DNA of 64,000 bases, from positions 1,488,001 through 1,552,000 of the forward strand of contig NZ_CP112874.1 in the NCBI RefSeq assembly GCF_029910235.1, written 5' to 3'. This DNA comes from Pseudanabaena galeata CCNP1313. GTDB taxonomy: Bacteria; Cyanobacteriota; Cyanobacteriia; Pseudanabaenales; Pseudanabaenaceae. Position numbers and translations under genes: made by a program. Positions 42,477-51,082 of the stretch are shown here, piece by piece; position 1 is the stretch's first letter, and each line of letters opens with the position of its first letter. The notes beneath the pieces were generated by a model. It searched no databases, was not told where the DNA came from, and saw nothing but the letters and a program-made list of their open reading frames with translations.

Positions 42477-45400
42477 TTACGAACGAAACTCTTCAGTAGC
42501 TTTCCAGATGATCTGACCAATCTGGTCAGCATTTTTCTTCATACCTACATCAGCATGAGCGCAGTCAAGTTTATGCAATGAAACTTTTCCAGTTAATAGT
42601 TTCCCCCACCCACAATAGGGAAAGAGCCACGATAGATCCGTCCACAGGACATCCTTTGTTCTTGATTTTAGTCCGCTCTTTTTCGGTGCTGTTAGTACAA
42701 CCTTTCCAGAAAAAACTTTAGAGCTATGATTTCTACATACTTCGTCAATAGAATCCCATGCTTGCGGTAGTATGCGATCATATTCACTCATTAGTCTATG
42801 GGGCTTTTCGGGAGATTGATCAGCCATAAACTGACTAAAATCCAACTCATTCTCAGATTTATTTATCTCTTCCATCGCATTAAAGGAAAACAATCTTTCG
42901 AGAATATACTTACCTTTTTCAGTCAATGACAGTGGCAAGAATTGCATGAGATGAAATTTAAGTATGCAAAGTTTGAGATCGAGTTGGCACAACACATCAT
43001 ATATTTTAGATGGTCCTTCTCTATCAATTATTGCAAGGAAATCAACCTTTTTGCCCTTTTTCTGTAATTGGCAAGCTACTTCCATCGCCACAAGCCCTTC
43101 ATAGCAGTTCCCTCCAATCAAGTAAGGTTCATCTTGCGGAATTGAGAGTAGCTCATCAACTATTACTGAGGCGATCGCTTCAATATAGTTTTCTGTGGAA
43201 TGTAATGGAGTCCAACTACCACCAGGTATGGTATATACAGGTTGGGGTAATCCTAAATTCTTGCCGAAATCAATATAACCAATCCAAACAAAAGGTCGAG
43301 ATGATTTCATCTCGGTTGGAGGAACTTCTACAATTAAACCTCGTTTGCCAATATGCTTACCAATTCGACCACCGCACAAGGATAGAAAAGCCCGATAGTC
43401 TTCTAAACTAAGCCCTAAAGGAACGTCTTCAGGTGATATTGTTTCAGAAGGTTTTTCACGCATCCAATTAGCGATTTTGGCGATCGTTCCCATTTCAAAA
43501 AATGAGGATATTGGGAAATGATAGTTAAAGACTTTTTCTATTTCCGTAACTAAACGGACTGACAGAAGTGAATTACCTCCTAACTCGAAAAAGTTGGCAT
43601 TTACACTTATTTCGTTGATACCTAAAAGCTTTTGCCAAATAGATGCTAGTCGTTGCTCTAGTTCATCACGAGGCAAAATTACTTCTACATCTACTAACCT
43701 ATCTGTACCTAAAGTGAGCAGGGCTTGGCGATCCACCTTGCCATTTGCCGTTAGAGGTAAGGTATCTAAAATGACAAAACTACTAGGTATCATATAGGAT
43801 GGTAGCTTGCGTTGAAGAAAGTTCTTTAGATCTTCAACATCAATTCCCTGATCCTCTTTAGAACTGAGATAGGCAACTAAAATCTTGTAGCCATTTGGCG
43901 ATTCTTGGCATAGCACAACTGAGTTACTGACAGCAGGATACTTTTCCAATTGAGTCTCAACTTCGAGGGGTTCAACTCTAAAGCCGCGAATTTTAATTTG
44001 AAAATCAGATCTACCGATAAATCCAATATTCCCGTCGGGTAAATAGAAAGCAGTATCGCCAGTTTTATAAAGACGATCCTTGGGATTGTTAGAGAAAGGA
44101 TTACGAATAAATCTCTCAGCAGTAATATCTGGACGATTTAAGTAGCCACGACTAAGACCAACTCCGCCAATGTATAGTTCTCCATTCACCCCAATCGGGC
44201 AAGGTTGTAAATTAACATCTAAAACATAGGTCTGAAGATTGGCGATCGCACGACCGATAGGAATTTCAGAGTCAGCAGGAAGATTATTTTCAGAACTACA
44301 GGGATCGTAGATTGTAGCTGTGACAGTAGCTTCAGTGGGACCATAACCATTGAGCCATCTAGGGTAGTCCCCCACAAGCGATCGCCACTTTTGATAGGTA
44401 GCTTTAGAAACTTTCTCTCCTCCCACAATTACTAGACGGAGGCTTTTTGGAAGCGAATAATCTAAAATTGACATACCACTAACCATTTCATTCCAAAAAG
44501 CTGTTGGTATATTAATTACTGTAATTGCTTGTTGAGCAAGACTATCAATGAACTTGGTAATAGAGTTGTAAACCTCAGGCTGGGCTAAAATCAAAGTACC
44601 GCCCTTCAGCCAAGTTGGGAAAATTTCTTCTATCGCGACATCGAAACTGATATTTGAAAATTGTAAAACTCGATCTTGAGTATTTAACTCATATACTTTG
44701 CCAACTGCTAGACAATGGTTGACCATACTGCGGTGAGAAATGGTAACGCCCTTGGGTTCGCCTGTGGAACCTGATGTATAAATGACGTATGCCAAGTTAT
44801 CAGGATCTATTGAAGTTAGGAGATTATCACTACTACACTTGGCGATCGCTTCCCAGTTAGCATCTAGGCAAAATACACTAAAACCATACTCTGAGAAAGA
44901 ATCCAGCAGATTAGCCTGCGTTAGAATAAAAGAAACCTGAGCATTGCGTAACTTAGATATTCGCCGATCATGGGGATAATCGGGATTTAAAGGTATATAG
45001 GTTCCGCCAGCTTTGAGTACACCAAGCATTGCGATCAGCATATCTGCTGATCGTTCTACACAGATGGCAATCATCGTCTCCGTGTCAACGCCCTGAGATT
45101 GTAGATAGTGAGCTAGTTGATTGGCTCGGCTGTTCAATTCACGATAAGTTAGTTTCGCATCCATAGCAATAACTGCGATCGCTTCTGGGGTCTGAGCAAC
45201 TTGGGATTCAAATAATTGATGAATGCAAAGTTCTGGAATTGGGACGTTGTTATTATTCCATTCAGATAAAATCTGCTGCTTTTCTGGAGTTGTAAGCATT
45301 GGTAGAACAGCTATCTTCTGCTCAGGATTAGCGACGATACTTTCTAATAGAGTTTGAAAATGCCCCATCATTCTGGCAATTGTACTGGACTCAAACAAGT

Positions 45401-46850
45401 CGGCGTTATAACCAATAACCATTTCCAGTCCATTTTCTTGCTCTCTCATGGCTAGAGCTAGGTCATATTTAGTCTCACCATTATCGATGTAATTTATCAA
45501 TGGTGTGATTGTCAAATCAGGAAGTTGCACAGAAGCCATACCACGTCCATTAGACCAAGGTGGGTTAAGCGCAAATTTTATTTGAAATAAAGGAGATCTA
45601 CTACGGGTAAGCTCTGGCGGCAATTCTTCGACTAATTTTTCAAAGGGCAAGTCTTGATGCATATTGGCTTCGAGAGAAGCCTCACGCACGCGCTCAAAAA
45701 GTTCTCGGAAAGTCAGATCCCCCTCAAAGTTAATGCGTTGAACTAGAGTGTTGGAGAAGAACCCCACTACTCTCTCCGTTTCTATATGACCTCGACTAGC
45801 ACTAGCAAACGTAATGAGAATATCTTTCTGCTGAGAGTACCGATGCAATAAAATCTCAAATGTAGCAATCAGAACCATAAATAATGTTCCTCCTAGCTTC
45901 TGACTCAAGCTAGTGAGATCGGCATTTAATGATTTTGACAACACTCGCGCACTAAGTTCACTACGATAGGTCTGAACTAAGTGAGGACGAGGATGATCGG
46001 TTGGTAACTGAATAGCTGAAAGAGGTCCCTGTAATTTCTGCTTCCAATAATTAAGTTGGGATTCTAACACTTCACCTTGAAGCCAATTACGTTGCCAATT
46101 TGCAAAATCAACATATTGAACTGAGAGTTCTGGTAAAGGGGAGTCTTGATTATTTGCATAAGCAGTATAAAGAGTGTTGAAATCTTGATAGAAAACATCA
46201 GATGATGCTGCATCACAAACTATATTGTGTATGTTGAAAACGAGTAGATGTTCAACCTCAGTCAACTGTAGGAGCAGCACTCGTATCATTGGTCCAGTTT
46301 CTAGATTGAATGAGCATTGCGCCAATGCTGTAGCTCTTTTCCGAGCCTTTGCATCACGATATTCGGTAGGAACTAACCTGAGATCCTCTACTGATATGTC
46401 AATATCTACTTCAGGCAAAATTACTTGAGTAGGTTGCCCATTTACAGAGGGGAATATAGTTCGCAGCACTTCATGGCGAGCAATCACCGAATGTAAACTT
46501 TTTTCAAGTGCTGAAACGTTGAGTATCCCTCTAAAACTAAACACGACAGGCATGTTGTTGGAAGAGCTATCAGGTTCAAATTTATGAAGATACCAAAGGC
46601 GCTGTTGAGCAAAAGACAGAGGTAAAGTGGTATTACGATCAATCTTTACAATTGGAGGCAACTGCGGGCTACTGTTTTGTGTGGCTTGACGCAGGAACTG
46701 AACAATTTCAGCTTTGCGGTTTTTGATCTCAATAAGCAATTCAGGCGTAATAGCATCTTTAGCGGCCCGATATCGTAAACGCTCACCTTCTAACCAAAGA
46801 TGCACATCTCTCTGACTCAATTCAAATAATAAGGAATCAAGAGTATTCAT
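42477..46850 (-). CDS. NRPS terminal module: docking-C-A-PCP-thioesterase
   Basis: This 1457-residue synthetase ends the assembly line. Domains in order: a TubC-type N-terminal docking domain (about 1-56), condensation (about 75-500), adenylation (about 530-1010; YTSGSTGEPKG, GYGPTEATV), PCP with FFELGGNSLLS (Ser1094), and thioesterase (about 1190-1450). The condensation motif reads HNIVCDA (His208-Asn209, Asp213) where HHxxxDG is expected, so the catalytic second His is Asn. The thioesterase nucleophile elbow is GGNCYEG, with Cys1249 in the Ser position, and HADVG gives His1432. The A-domain pocket reads D-V-E-N-I-G-G-V-T (plus Lys); substrate unassigned, perhaps polar or basic. The start overlaps the preceding NRPS stop by 4 bases. 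Confidence 0.93.
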   Translation of the reverse strand: MNTLDSLLFELSQRDVHLWLEGERLRYRAAKDAITPELLIEIKNRKAEIVQFLRQATQNSSPQLPPIVKIDRNTTLPLSFAQQRLWYLHKFEPDSSSNNMPVVFSFRGILNVSALEKSLHSVIARHEVLRTIFPSVNGQPTQVILPEVDIDISVEDLRLVPTEYRDAKARKRATALAQCSFNLETGPMIRVLLLQLTEVEHLLVFNIHNIVCDAASSDVFYQDFNTLYTAYANNQDSPLPELSVQYVDFANWQRNWLQGEVLESQLNYWKQKLQGPLSAIQLPTDHPRPHLVQTYRSELSARVLSKSLNADLTSLSQKLGGTLFMVLIATFEILLHRYSQQKDILITFASASRGHIETERVVGFFSNTLVQRINFEGDLTFRELFERVREASLEANMHQDLPFEKLVEELPPELTRSRSPLFQIKFALNPPWSNGRGMASVQLPDLTITPLINYIDNGETKYDLALAMREQENGLEMVIGYNADLFESSTIARMMGHFQTLLESIVANPEQKIAVLPMLTTPEKQQILSEWNNNNVPIPELCIHQLFESQVAQTPEAIAVIAMDAKLTYRELNSRANQLAHYLQSQGVDTETMIAICVERSADMLIAMLGVLKAGGTYIPLNPDYPHDRRISKLRNAQVSFILTQANLLDSFSEYGFSVFCLDANWEAIAKCSSDNLLTSIDPDNLAYVIYTSGSTGEPKGVTISHRSMVNHCLAVGKVYELNTQDRVLQFSNISFDVAIEEIFPTWLKGGTLILAQPEVYNSITKFIDSLAQQAITVINIPTAFWNEMVSGMSILDYSLPKSLRLVIVGGEKVSKATYQKWRSLVGDYPRWLNGYGPTEATVTATIYDPCSSENNLPADSEIPIGRAIANLQTYVLDVNLQPCPIGVNGELYIGGVGLSRGYLNRPDITAERFIRNPFSNNPKDRLYKTGDTAFYLPDGNIGFIGRSDFQIKIRGFRVEPLEVETQLEKYPAVSNSVVLCQESPNGYKILVAYLSSKEDQGIDVEDLKNFLQRKLPSYMIPSSFVILDTLPLTANGKVDRQALLTLGTDRLVDVEVILPRDELEQRLASIWQKLLGINEISVNANFFELGGNSLLSVRLVTEIEKVFNYHFPISSFFEMGTIAKIANWMREKPSETISPEDVPLGLSLEDYRAFLSLCGGRIGKHIGKRGLIVEVPPTEMKSSRPFVWIGYIDFGKNLGLPQPVYTIPGGSWTPLHSTENYIEAIASVIVDELLSIPQDEPYLIGGNCYEGLVAMEVACQLQKKGKKVDFLAIIDREGPSKIYDVLCQLDLKLCILKFHLMQFLPLSLTEKGKYILERLFSFNAMEEINKSENELDFSQFMADQSPEKPHRLMSEYDRILPQAWDSIDEVCRNHSSKVFSGKVVLTAPKKSGLKSRTKDVLWTDLSWLFPYCGWGKLLTGKVSLHKLDCAHADVGMKKNADQIGQIIWKATEEFRS

Positions 46851-49800
46851 AGTTCTCCCTCCTCGTAGAAATCCGATAGATCATTTTGAGCAGCTTTCAT
46901 ACTTTGTTTCGCCCAGTTTAATGTTACTATTTTCTCGACCAAGCCTCCTATAGTAGGTGCTTCAAAGAAAATTCGCAGTGTTAGTTCAACGGCAAAAACT
47001 TTCCGAAGCCTTGAAATTATTTGAGTTGCCAACAAGGAGTGTCCCCCTAACTCAAAGAAATTGTCGTAGATACCCACGCGTTCTAAATTAAGTACCTGCG
47101 CCCAAATATCAGCGATCTGCTGCTCCATAGAGTTGCGAGGAGGCTCATATCTCCCTTGCGAGTTAATTATTCCATCGGGTGCTGGCAGTTCTTTGCGAGC
47201 AATCTTGCCATTAGGAGATAAGGGTAATGAATCTAAACTGACAAAAGCATTAGGAATCATATAGTCAGGCAGCTTTTGCTGAAAAAAGTTACGCAACTCA
47301 TTTACAGAAACCTCTTGTCCTGATACTGGTACAAAATAAGCCACTATCCTCTTATCCGCAGGTATATCTTCTCGAATGATGACAACAGATTTTTGGATGG
47401 TTGGATATTTACTCAGGACTGCCTCAACCTCGCCTAGTTCGATCCTAAAACCCCGAATTTTCACCTGATTGTCAATGCGTCCAATAAACTCAATATTCCC
47501 ATCGAGGAAATAGCAAGCTAAGTCACCAGTTTTATAGAGTTTGGTTCCTGATTGACTACTAAAGGGATTAGGAACAAATCGCTCGGTTGTCAACTCAGGG
47601 CGATTAAAGTAACCCGATGCTAATCCATCCCCGCCAATATATATTTCCCCGATCGCCCCAATGGGCATAGGTTGCAATTGGGGGTTCAATATATAAACCT
47701 GTGTGTTGTTAATGGGACGACCAATTGGCACAGAGTTACCTATAGTTTTTGCATCTTCAATGGGATAACAGCAAGTAAAAGTTGTGCTTTCGGTGGGACC
47801 ATAACCGTTAATCAACTTACAGTTAGGTAAAGCTTCTCGAAAACGCTGGACATGATTTACGGAAAGTACATCGCCACCCGCTAACAATTGTTGTAATGGG
47901 CGTAACGCTTCAATTTGTTCGTCTACCATCAGGTGAAATAATCCAGCAGTAAGCCAAATAATTGTGACTTGATAGCCTTGAATAACCTGACCTAATTCTT
48001 CAAGCGAGGGTTTGTCCGATGGAAATAGAACTAACCGTGCTCCATTCAACAGCGCCCCCCAAATTTCAAAAGTGGAGGCATCAAAGGCAAGAGGAGCCAA
48101 TTGGAGAAAGATTTGTTCAGGGCTAAAATCAGCATAATTAGCACTCTTGACCAGTCTTACTACTCCTCGGTGGACAACACTTACGCCCTTTGGAACACCA
48201 GTTGAGCCAGAGGTATAGATCACATAGGCAAGATTGTCTGGGGTCACATTACAAGTGGGATTTTCTTGGCTTTGTAAAGCGATCGCTTGCCAATCCGTAT
48301 CTAAGCAAACAACTTGAGCCTTGCTAGGGGGAAACTGCTCCACCAATTTTTGCTGTGTAAGCAGAACAGACACCTGAGTGTCTGCCACCATAAATGCTAA
48401 TCGTTCTGGAGGATAGGAGGGATCGAGTGGGACATATGCACCACCAGCCTTCAAAATACCAAGAATGCCAATGATTGTTTCTAGCGATCGCTCAATGTAA
48501 ATGCCGACTAAACTATCAGCGCCAATACCCAAGCCTATCAAGTAGTGAGCTAGTTGGTTCGCCCGACAGTTTAACTCTTGATAGCTAAGCTGTTCGTTCT
48601 CAAAAATCAAAGCGATCGCGTCTGGGGTAGCAAGTACTTGTGCTTCAAACACCTCTTGAATTGAAGAATTACGAGGATAATCTACTTGTGTTTGATTCCA
48701 TGATGTTAGTAGCTGTAGCTCGGTTTCTGGTAAGAGTGGTAAGCGGTCAATAATTGTATCGGGAGCAGACACAATCCCAATCAATAGAGCCTCAAACTCC
48801 GCCAAGCGACGACGAATCGTTGCGGCATCAAACAGGTTGGTGTTGTATTGGCATTCTAAAGTAACCTTGCCCCGCAGCTCTGTGGCATTAATAAATATTT
48901 CAAAGTTCTCATAGCTACGAGGATTAGTAGAGAACTCTACTTTGAGATCCTCAAACAATAGGCGATCGTTATCCAGCCCTTGATCGAGGTTAAATGTAAT
49001 CGGTACTAGTGGAATGCGGCTAGTATCGCGAGGGATTGCCAACTTTTCTACTAAACTGCCAAAGGTAAATAATTGATGATCATAGGCATCCAAAATGACT
49101 GGTCGGCGTATCTGTAAGTAGTCACTGAATGCTTGTGTTCCATCCACCCAACTTTTTAAAGGGAGCAAATTGACACAATGACTTACTAGCTGATAATTTC
49201 CTGTCGCAGCCTGTCCAGCCGCAGGAATCCCCACCATAATTTCATTGCTTCCAGTTAACCGATGCAGAAACACCTCAAAGCTGGTCAACAAAGTAGTTGT
49301 AAAACTGCATCCTAGCTTGTTTCCCAATTGCTTTAAATTGCTAACTAAAGTAGGATCTAAATCCCAATCTTCGCGAGCAGCATTGAAGGTGCGAACTGGT
49401 GGACGAGGGCGATCTGTCGGAAAATCTAAGACAGGAATGGAATCAGAAAACTGGTTTAGCCAATATGCTTCGGTCTCGATTTCTTCTTCACTACCCTTAG
49501 CTTCTTGTTGGGCGATCGCATATTCACTAAAATTTGCTGGTTCTTCTAAGTCGTGCGTTTCTCCATTTTTTAAGGAGGTATATAACTTGCCAAGATCGGT
49601 CATTAGCACAGCCCAAGACCAGCCATCACAAATAATATGATGTGCCGTCAATAGTAGAAGATTTTCCTGATCTTGAGTCTTAATTAGCTGTACCCGAATC
49701 AATGGGCCATGCTCAAGGTCGAATGGAGTCTCTACAGCTTGCTTTAGCAAGTCCGCTAACTTAGTATCTCGTTCCCCCGAATCCAATCCAGAAAGATCGA

Positions 49801-50116
49801 TTTCTGGAATTTCAAGATTGAGTGAAGCCACAATACAAAGATTAATTCCATCAGGACTAAAGGTTGTTCTCAAAGCTTCATGGCGAAGGACTAGCTCTTG
49901 CAAAGCTAACCGTAAAGCATCAGTATTAAGTATTCCTCTTAACCACAACTTCTGTGATTCATTGTAGGCACAGTTAGCATCACTACCCATTTGCACTGAA
50001 GCCCAAATTTCTTTTTGAGATTCGGTCGCTGGTGCTGTTAAAAGTAATTCTCCATCTGCGAAAGGATTAAAGTCAACAGTAGTAAATTTGGGTTGAGTAC
50101 CTGATGGAGAATTCAT
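46847..50116 (-). CDS. NRPS module: C-A-PCP with acidic C-terminal docking tail
   Basis: This 1089-residue single module has condensation (about 25-460), adenylation (about 490-960) and PCP with FFELGGHSLLA (Ser1027). The condensation motif is intact, HHIICDG (His160). Its opening, TAPATESQKEIWASVQMG and CAYNES, is of the kind seen after GSAM-type aminotransferase domains in McyE-like proteins, so it should accept a beta-amino acyl chain. The A pocket reads D-A-F-W-L-G-G-T-F, close to valine-type codes. The tail DLSDFYEEGEL is acidic and fits docking to the TubC-type domain of the next protein, with which the gene overlaps by 4 bases. Confidence 0.93.
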   Translation of the reverse strand: MNSPSGTQPKFTTVDFNPFADGELLLTAPATESQKEIWASVQMGSDANCAYNESQKLWLRGILNTDALRLALQELVLRHEALRTTFSPDGINLCIVASLNLEIPEIDLSGLDSGERDTKLADLLKQAVETPFDLEHGPLIRVQLIKTQDQENLLLLTAHHIICDGWSWAVLMTDLGKLYTSLKNGETHDLEEPANFSEYAIAQQEAKGSEEEIETEAYWLNQFSDSIPVLDFPTDRPRPPVRTFNAAREDWDLDPTLVSNLKQLGNKLGCSFTTTLLTSFEVFLHRLTGSNEIMVGIPAAGQAATGNYQLVSHCVNLLPLKSWVDGTQAFSDYLQIRRPVILDAYDHQLFTFGSLVEKLAIPRDTSRIPLVPITFNLDQGLDNDRLLFEDLKVEFSTNPRSYENFEIFINATELRGKVTLECQYNTNLFDAATIRRRLAEFEALLIGIVSAPDTIIDRLPLLPETELQLLTSWNQTQVDYPRNSSIQEVFEAQVLATPDAIALIFENEQLSYQELNCRANQLAHYLIGLGIGADSLVGIYIERSLETIIGILGILKAGGAYVPLDPSYPPERLAFMVADTQVSVLLTQQKLVEQFPPSKAQVVCLDTDWQAIALQSQENPTCNVTPDNLAYVIYTSGSTGVPKGVSVVHRGVVRLVKSANYADFSPEQIFLQLAPLAFDASTFEIWGALLNGARLVLFPSDKPSLEELGQVIQGYQVTIIWLTAGLFHLMVDEQIEALRPLQQLLAGGDVLSVNHVQRFREALPNCKLINGYGPTESTTFTCCYPIEDAKTIGNSVPIGRPINNTQVYILNPQLQPMPIGAIGEIYIGGDGLASGYFNRPELTTERFVPNPFSSQSGTKLYKTGDLACYFLDGNIEFIGRIDNQVKIRGFRIELGEVEAVLSKYPTIQKSVVIIREDIPADKRIVAYFVPVSGQEVSVNELRNFFQQKLPDYMIPNAFVSLDSLPLSPNGKIARKELPAPDGIINSQGRYEPPRNSMEQQIADIWAQVLNLERVGIYDNFFELGGHSLLATQIISRLRKVFAVELTLRIFFEAPTIGGLVEKIVTLNWAKQSMKAAQNDLSDFYEEGEL

Positions 50117-50212
50117 AATTTATACTTCCTATTAATGATTTACGATGACAATAGTTGAGAATCTTATATATTTTTCTTGCTATAATTTTTTTGATACTAA
50201 GATAATCTACTT

Positions 50213-50280
50213 CTACAATACAGCAGTAATCATGAGTAAATATACTATCCATATTTTCTCATGATTACTGCTATATTGTA
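50213..50280. repeat. Hairpin repeat near the NRPS start
   Basis: The arms AGCAGTAATCATGAG (50222-50236) and complement (50258-50272), extended by TACAATA/TATTGTA, enclose a 21-base loop. It is about 100 bases upstream of the 1089-residue NRPS start. Confidence 0.7.
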
Positions 50281-50299
50281 AAGCTTGAAGAAAAAATCA

Positions 50300-50431
50300 C
50301 AGCAATTCTCATTATGAGAAAGATTTGGGTATTTCCAGTGCCTTCGGCACTGGAAATACCCAAATCGTTTTTTTTGAAAGCCCGTCAACGGCGGGCTTTC
50401 AAAAAAACGATTTGTATAATGAGAATTGCTG
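50300..50431. repeat. Nested composite hairpin: outer arms with two inner stems
   Basis: Outer 16-bp perfect arms CAGCAATTCTCATTAT (50300-50315) and complement (50416-50431) enclose two hairpins in tandem. The first is 50322-50366 (GATTTGGGTATTTCCAGTGC, loop, complement). The second is 50366-50409 (TTTTTTTGAAAGCCCG and complement). The whole can fold as a three-way or four-way junction. Both inner stems match those at 42231-42325 with paired changes. Confidence 0.8.
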
Positions 50432-50488
50432 AAAAAATCATACATTTAGCACCAATTCACAAAAGTATTATTGTACTTTCACAAATCA

Positions 50489-50580
50489 TATAGCAATCCT
50501 AAATAGGTTGTGAGAGTGCGCCCCTTCGGGGCGCACTCTCACAACACTCAAAATCTTACAACTCATTTAGGAGCGCTATA
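50489..50580. repeat. CCTAAAT-family hairpin element, copy 2
   Basis: The 92-bp element runs from TATAGCAATCCTAAAT to ATTTAGGAGCGCTATA. The inner palindrome is 50507-50545 (GTTGTGAGAGTGCGCCCC, loop TTC, complement). It has the same orientation as the copy at 40251. Confidence 0.85.
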
Positions 50581-50588
50581 AGTAAGTC

Positions 50589-50656
50589 AAACTTAATATT
50601 TATATATAGCCAAGAAATTGCATAGCCATTTCTTGGCTATATATAAATATTAAGTT
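50589..50656. repeat. Long AT-rich hairpin
   Basis: The arms AACTTAATATTTATATATAG, then CCAAGAAAT, and their complement form a stem of about 29 bp with a 9-base loop. Confidence 0.75.
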
Positions 50657-50713
50657 TTTAAATAATGCAGGATTTAATTTCATGTATTAAGTTAGTAATA
50701 AATAGCAATGATT

Positions 50714-50766
50714 GAGTTATATCAAATCACAAGATGGATTAGCTATCTTGTGATTTGATATAACTC
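50714..50766. repeat. Perfect AT-rich hairpin
   Basis: The 22-bp arms beginning GAGTTATATCAAATCACAAG and complement enclose a 9-base loop. Confidence 0.75.
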
Positions 50767-50932
50767 AGAGATAAATTAAAGAACCTCATTTAGAAGTCTT
50801 TCTTATTATTTTTAATACTTAACAAAATAATTTGTATTTCTAAAATTTGGTGTGATACATCTAATATATTTTTTAAAATGGATTTGTCAATTCAATTCCT
50901 ACCAACTATCCCCTACTCAACATAGAAATTAG

Positions 50933-51024
50933 TATAGCCATCCTAAATGAGTTGTAAGATTTTGAGTGTTGAGAGAGTGCGCCCCGAAGGGGCGCACTCT
51001 CTCAACCTATTTAGGATTGCTATA
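50933..51024. repeat. CCTAAAT-family hairpin element, copy 3 (inverted)
   Basis: The 92-bp element is in the opposite orientation to copies 1 and 2 (TATAGCCATCCTAAATGAGT ... ACCTATTTAGGATTGCTATA). Its inner stem has TTGAGAGAG where the others have TTGTGAGAG, with the matching change on the other arm. Confidence 0.85.
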
Positions 51025-51082
51025 TCATCCAATGAATAAAGAATGTTATACGGCAAAACCAAATACTATTATTTATTCATTG

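Larger units (their letters stand above)
50117..51082. other. 966-bp hairpin-packed gap between NRPS genes
   Basis: No gene is supported. Hairpins occur at 50213-50280, 50300-50431 (composite), 50489-50580, 50589-50656, 50714-50766 and 50933-51024. The remaining sequence is AT-rich and must hold the ribosome site and perhaps a promoter for the 1089-residue NRPS gene. Confidence 0.7.

Noticed and set aside
50213-51024. Small RNA genes or tRNA in the hairpin-rich gap
   Set aside because: No cloverleaf or anticodon arm pattern was found; stems are simple long hairpins. Transcription cannot be judged from sequence.
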